A stretch of DNA of 15,823 nt, from NCBI GenBank assembly GCA_947627125.1, contig CANQUY010000027.1, positions 1 to 15,823 of the forward strand. The letters are read 5' to 3'. Shown one piece after another: positions 14,493 through 15,823 of the stretch; within the stretch, counting starts at the first letter, position 1, and the number at the start of each line of letters is the position of its first letter. This DNA comes from an uncultured Clostridia bacterium. GTDB taxonomy: Bacteria > Bacillota > Clostridia > Christensenellales > Borkfalkiaceae. The notes under the pieces are model-generated. The model was not told where the DNA came from. It ran no database searches and saw only the letters and a list, made by a program, of their open reading frames with translations. Made by a program: the position numbers and the translations under genes.

Positions 14493-15208
14493 ACGCTTTT
14501 CCTATTTTTCTCCCGAAAGGGCAAATCTATCACAAATTCCGCAAGCCCGCGGTAGGCCCGCGACTTGGGGCTGATATTGTCGAGGAAGAATTTATCCTCC
14601 TCGGGAATGCTCGCATACAGGGGAAGGGACAACGCCTTAGCGATCTCGTCGGGGCTCAGGACTTCCCCCTTCCGCACGAGGTCCTTACGCATTTGGTTCA
14701 CGAGAAGTCCCACGCGGTCGAAACGGTAACTCTTGAGGAGCCCCGCGACCCTGTCGGCGTCACGCATGGCGGAAAGGTGAGGCGTGGTGACGAGAATTGC
14801 CTCGGAGGCACAGGCGGCGGCACGGTGAAAGCCCTCCTCGATGCCCGCGGGCGAATCGATAACGATATAGTCAAAGGACGGCGAGAGGGAATCGAGAATC
14901 AAACGGACGGCCTGCGGCGAAACATAACGCTCGCTGACGCGGTTGCTCGCAAGGGCGAAGAGCGTCGGATAGCGCGGGTGCTTGATGAGAGCCTGTCGGG
15001 GACGGCAGCGTCCCTCAACGGCGTCGGTGATGTCGTAGAGGGCGAGATGCTCGATGCCGAGCACGACGTCCACATTGTTGAGCCCGAAATCGAGGTCGCA
15101 GACAATGACGCGTTTCCCCTTCTCCGCAAGGTGAACGGCAAGATTGCAGGAAACAGTCGTCTTGCCGACGCCCCCCTTTCCCGATGTCACAACGATTTTT
15201 CTTGCCAT
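14489..15208 (-). CDS. minD: Septum-site-determining protein MinD
   Basis: A 239-residue P-loop ATPase of the MinD/ParA class. The deviant Walker A motif is SGKGGVGKTT (9-18), followed by the MinD-typical DLDFGLNNVDVVLG and later IVIDSPAGIEEGFHRA, which resembles the DCPAGIE stretch of MinD rather than ParA. MinD positions the division septum, and in spore formers the Min system also affects asymmetric division. The protein is somewhat shorter than usual (260-270), and its end, IDLPFREKNRKSV, lacks the obvious amphipathic membrane-targeting helix of most MinD proteins. The ATG at 15208 has AAGGGGG five bases upstream. No minC or divIVA stands beside it; upstream is a repeat-bearing spacer, so it heads its own unit with the overlapping small gene behind it. 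Confidence 0.92.
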   Translation of the reverse strand: MARKIVVTSGKGGVGKTTVSCNLAVHLAEKGKRVIVCDLDFGLNNVDVVLGIEHLALYDITDAVEGRCRPRQALIKHPRYPTLFALASNRVSERYVSPQAVRLILDSLSPSFDYIVIDSPAGIEEGFHRAAACASEAILVTTPHLSAMRDADRVAGLLKSYRFDRVGLLVNQMRKDLVRKGEVLSPDEIAKALSLPLYASIPEEDKFFLDNISPKSRAYRGLAEFVIDLPFREKNRKSV

Positions 15209-15320
15209 GAGATCCCCCTTGCTATCTCCCTGATTTTATCACACTGAGAACGGCTTTTTTGCGCTATAAGTGGCGAATTTTGGGGAAATCGGTCTAAATG
15301 AGATTTGCAAAAATATGAGA

Positions 15321-15348
15321 AAAGGCCGCCGCAAAAACGGTGGCCTTT
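15321..15348 (-). terminator. Hairpin terminator, probably ending the transcript of the surface protein to its right
   Basis: AAAGGCCGCCG pairs with CGGTGGCCTTT (11 bp with one G-U pair, 6-nt loop). On the minus strand TTTTCTCATATTTTT follows, a convincing U-rich tail. It lies about 270 nt past the stop at 15614, after a family A repeat, and keeps transcription out of minD. Confidence 0.65.
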
Positions 15349-15421
15349 ATGGAGGTTTTATAGGGTATTTTTTGGGAATTGCCGCTGCCCGCCTGACCTT
15401 TGCAACGGCGGGAGCCGCCGC

Positions 15422-15538
15422 GTCATTCTGAGAAACGGAGTAAGAACGAAGTCCGACGACTTGACCCGAAGAATCTCGCGGCGAGATGCTTCGATACAGC
15501 TCTCACGGACTGCGTTATGCTCCTATTCTCAGCATGAC
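15422..15538. repeat. Long palindromic repeat, family A copy 4 (117 bp)
   Basis: Same ends (GTCATTCTGAGAA and TTCTCAGCATGAC), inner arms and orientation as the others, but the central loop is about 20 bp shorter. Again followed by GCC. It lies in the 3' region of the surface-protein gene at the right edge. Confidence 0.85.
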
Positions 15539-15563
15539 GCCGCTATGGACTTCCGTGCGTTTT

Positions 15564-15593
15564 ATGGGATCCTTCGACTACGCTCAGGGTGAC
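15564..15593. repeat. Short repeat unit B, copy 2
   Basis: ATGGGATCCTTCG followed by ACTACGCTCAGGGTGAC, a slightly changed copy of the unit at 2001-2030. As there, it stands about 25 bp after a family A element, so A plus B may be one composite unit. Confidence 0.65.
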
Positions 15594-15613
15594 GCGATTA
15601 GAACGTCGGGGTC

Positions 15614-15823
15614 TTACTCCTTGCGCTTGCGGACCGCGTAGACCACCGCAACTGCGCCGAGGAGAAGAACGGCAGAGCCGACGACCGCAAGGGCGATCCA
15701 AAGAGCATTGCTGTTGGACTCAAATGCCGCCGCGGGGACAACACTGCTCACGTAAACAATGTTGTAGTTCTCGCTCTCAAGTCCGCTCGGGGTGACCGTG
15801 TAGGTCCCGTCGCCGTTGTCAAC
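15614..15823 (-). CDS. C-terminal end of a second membrane-anchored surface protein
   Basis: Only the last 69 residues are in the window; the rest lies to the right. The visible part has the end of a beta-rich domain (GDGTYTVTPSGLESENYNIV), a short spacer, a membrane helix (NALWIALAVVGSAVLLLGAV...) and the basic tail RKRKE. The stretch SGLESENYNIVYVSS closely parallels GGLTSENYDIEFVSS of the giant M60-like protein, at the same distance from its membrane helix. The two proteins therefore probably share a terminal anchor module. No LPXTG motif is present. The function of the missing part cannot be guessed. Confidence 0.8.
   Translation of the reverse strand, partial: VDNGDGTYTVTPSGLESENYNIVYVSSVVPAAAFESNSNALWIALAVVGSAVLLLGAVAVVYAVRKRKE

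Overview
The window looks like a chromosomal piece of a spore-forming, Gram-positive Clostridia-type bacterium (Bacillota), probably an uncultured gut-associated lineage. The case for this is inference from gene content: SpoIIID and SpoVAC (sporulation), MinD, DegV, a DUF1858 redox protein, lipoproteins with classical lipoboxes, and large secreted proteins anchored by a C-terminal membrane helix. The genes are fairly G+C-rich. A few spacers, notably 4443-4720, are much more A+T-rich.

Layout. (1) 1-1443: the 5' end of a lipoprotein resembling GH127 beta-L-arabinofuranosidases, divergent from an AraC-family regulator. Face-to-face promoters and a 17-bp palindrome lie between them, which looks like a regulated sugar-release locus. 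(2) 1444-2043: a gene-free block made of two repeat families. (3) 2044-4442, all on the minus strand: spoIIID, an unknown 284-aa membrane protein whose transcript probably begins with a long hairpin, an overlapping tiny ORF and spoVAC, then a DUF1858 protein with its own promoter and terminator. (4) 4443-5997: an A+T-rich spacer, a lone MalG-type sugar ABC permease with a near-consensus promoter, and a diverged inverted copy of one repeat family. (5) 5998-6720: a small lipoprotein on the plus strand, convergent with the next gene across a shared terminator. (6) 6822-12920: a 2032-aa exported multidomain protein with an M60-like (enhancin/mucinase-type) zinc metallopeptidase site HEIGH...E, a GGG-rich beta-helix, a helical stalk, a YDG-like domain and a C-terminal membrane anchor. 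(7) 12921-15208: a palindromic repeat, degV, and minD overlapping a small unknown gene. (8) 15209-15823: another repeat block and the C-terminus of a second surface protein whose anchor module resembles that of the M60 protein.

How the parts may fit together: the GH127-like lipoprotein, the sugar permease and the M60-like surface protein suit a host- or plant-glycan-degrading life at the cell surface. The spoIIID-unknown-spoVAC neighbourhood suggests the unknown membrane protein may act in sporulation. Palindromic elements of about 117-138 bp recur four times in one orientation, always between genes. No tRNA, rRNA, CRISPR array, transposase or phage gene was seen.
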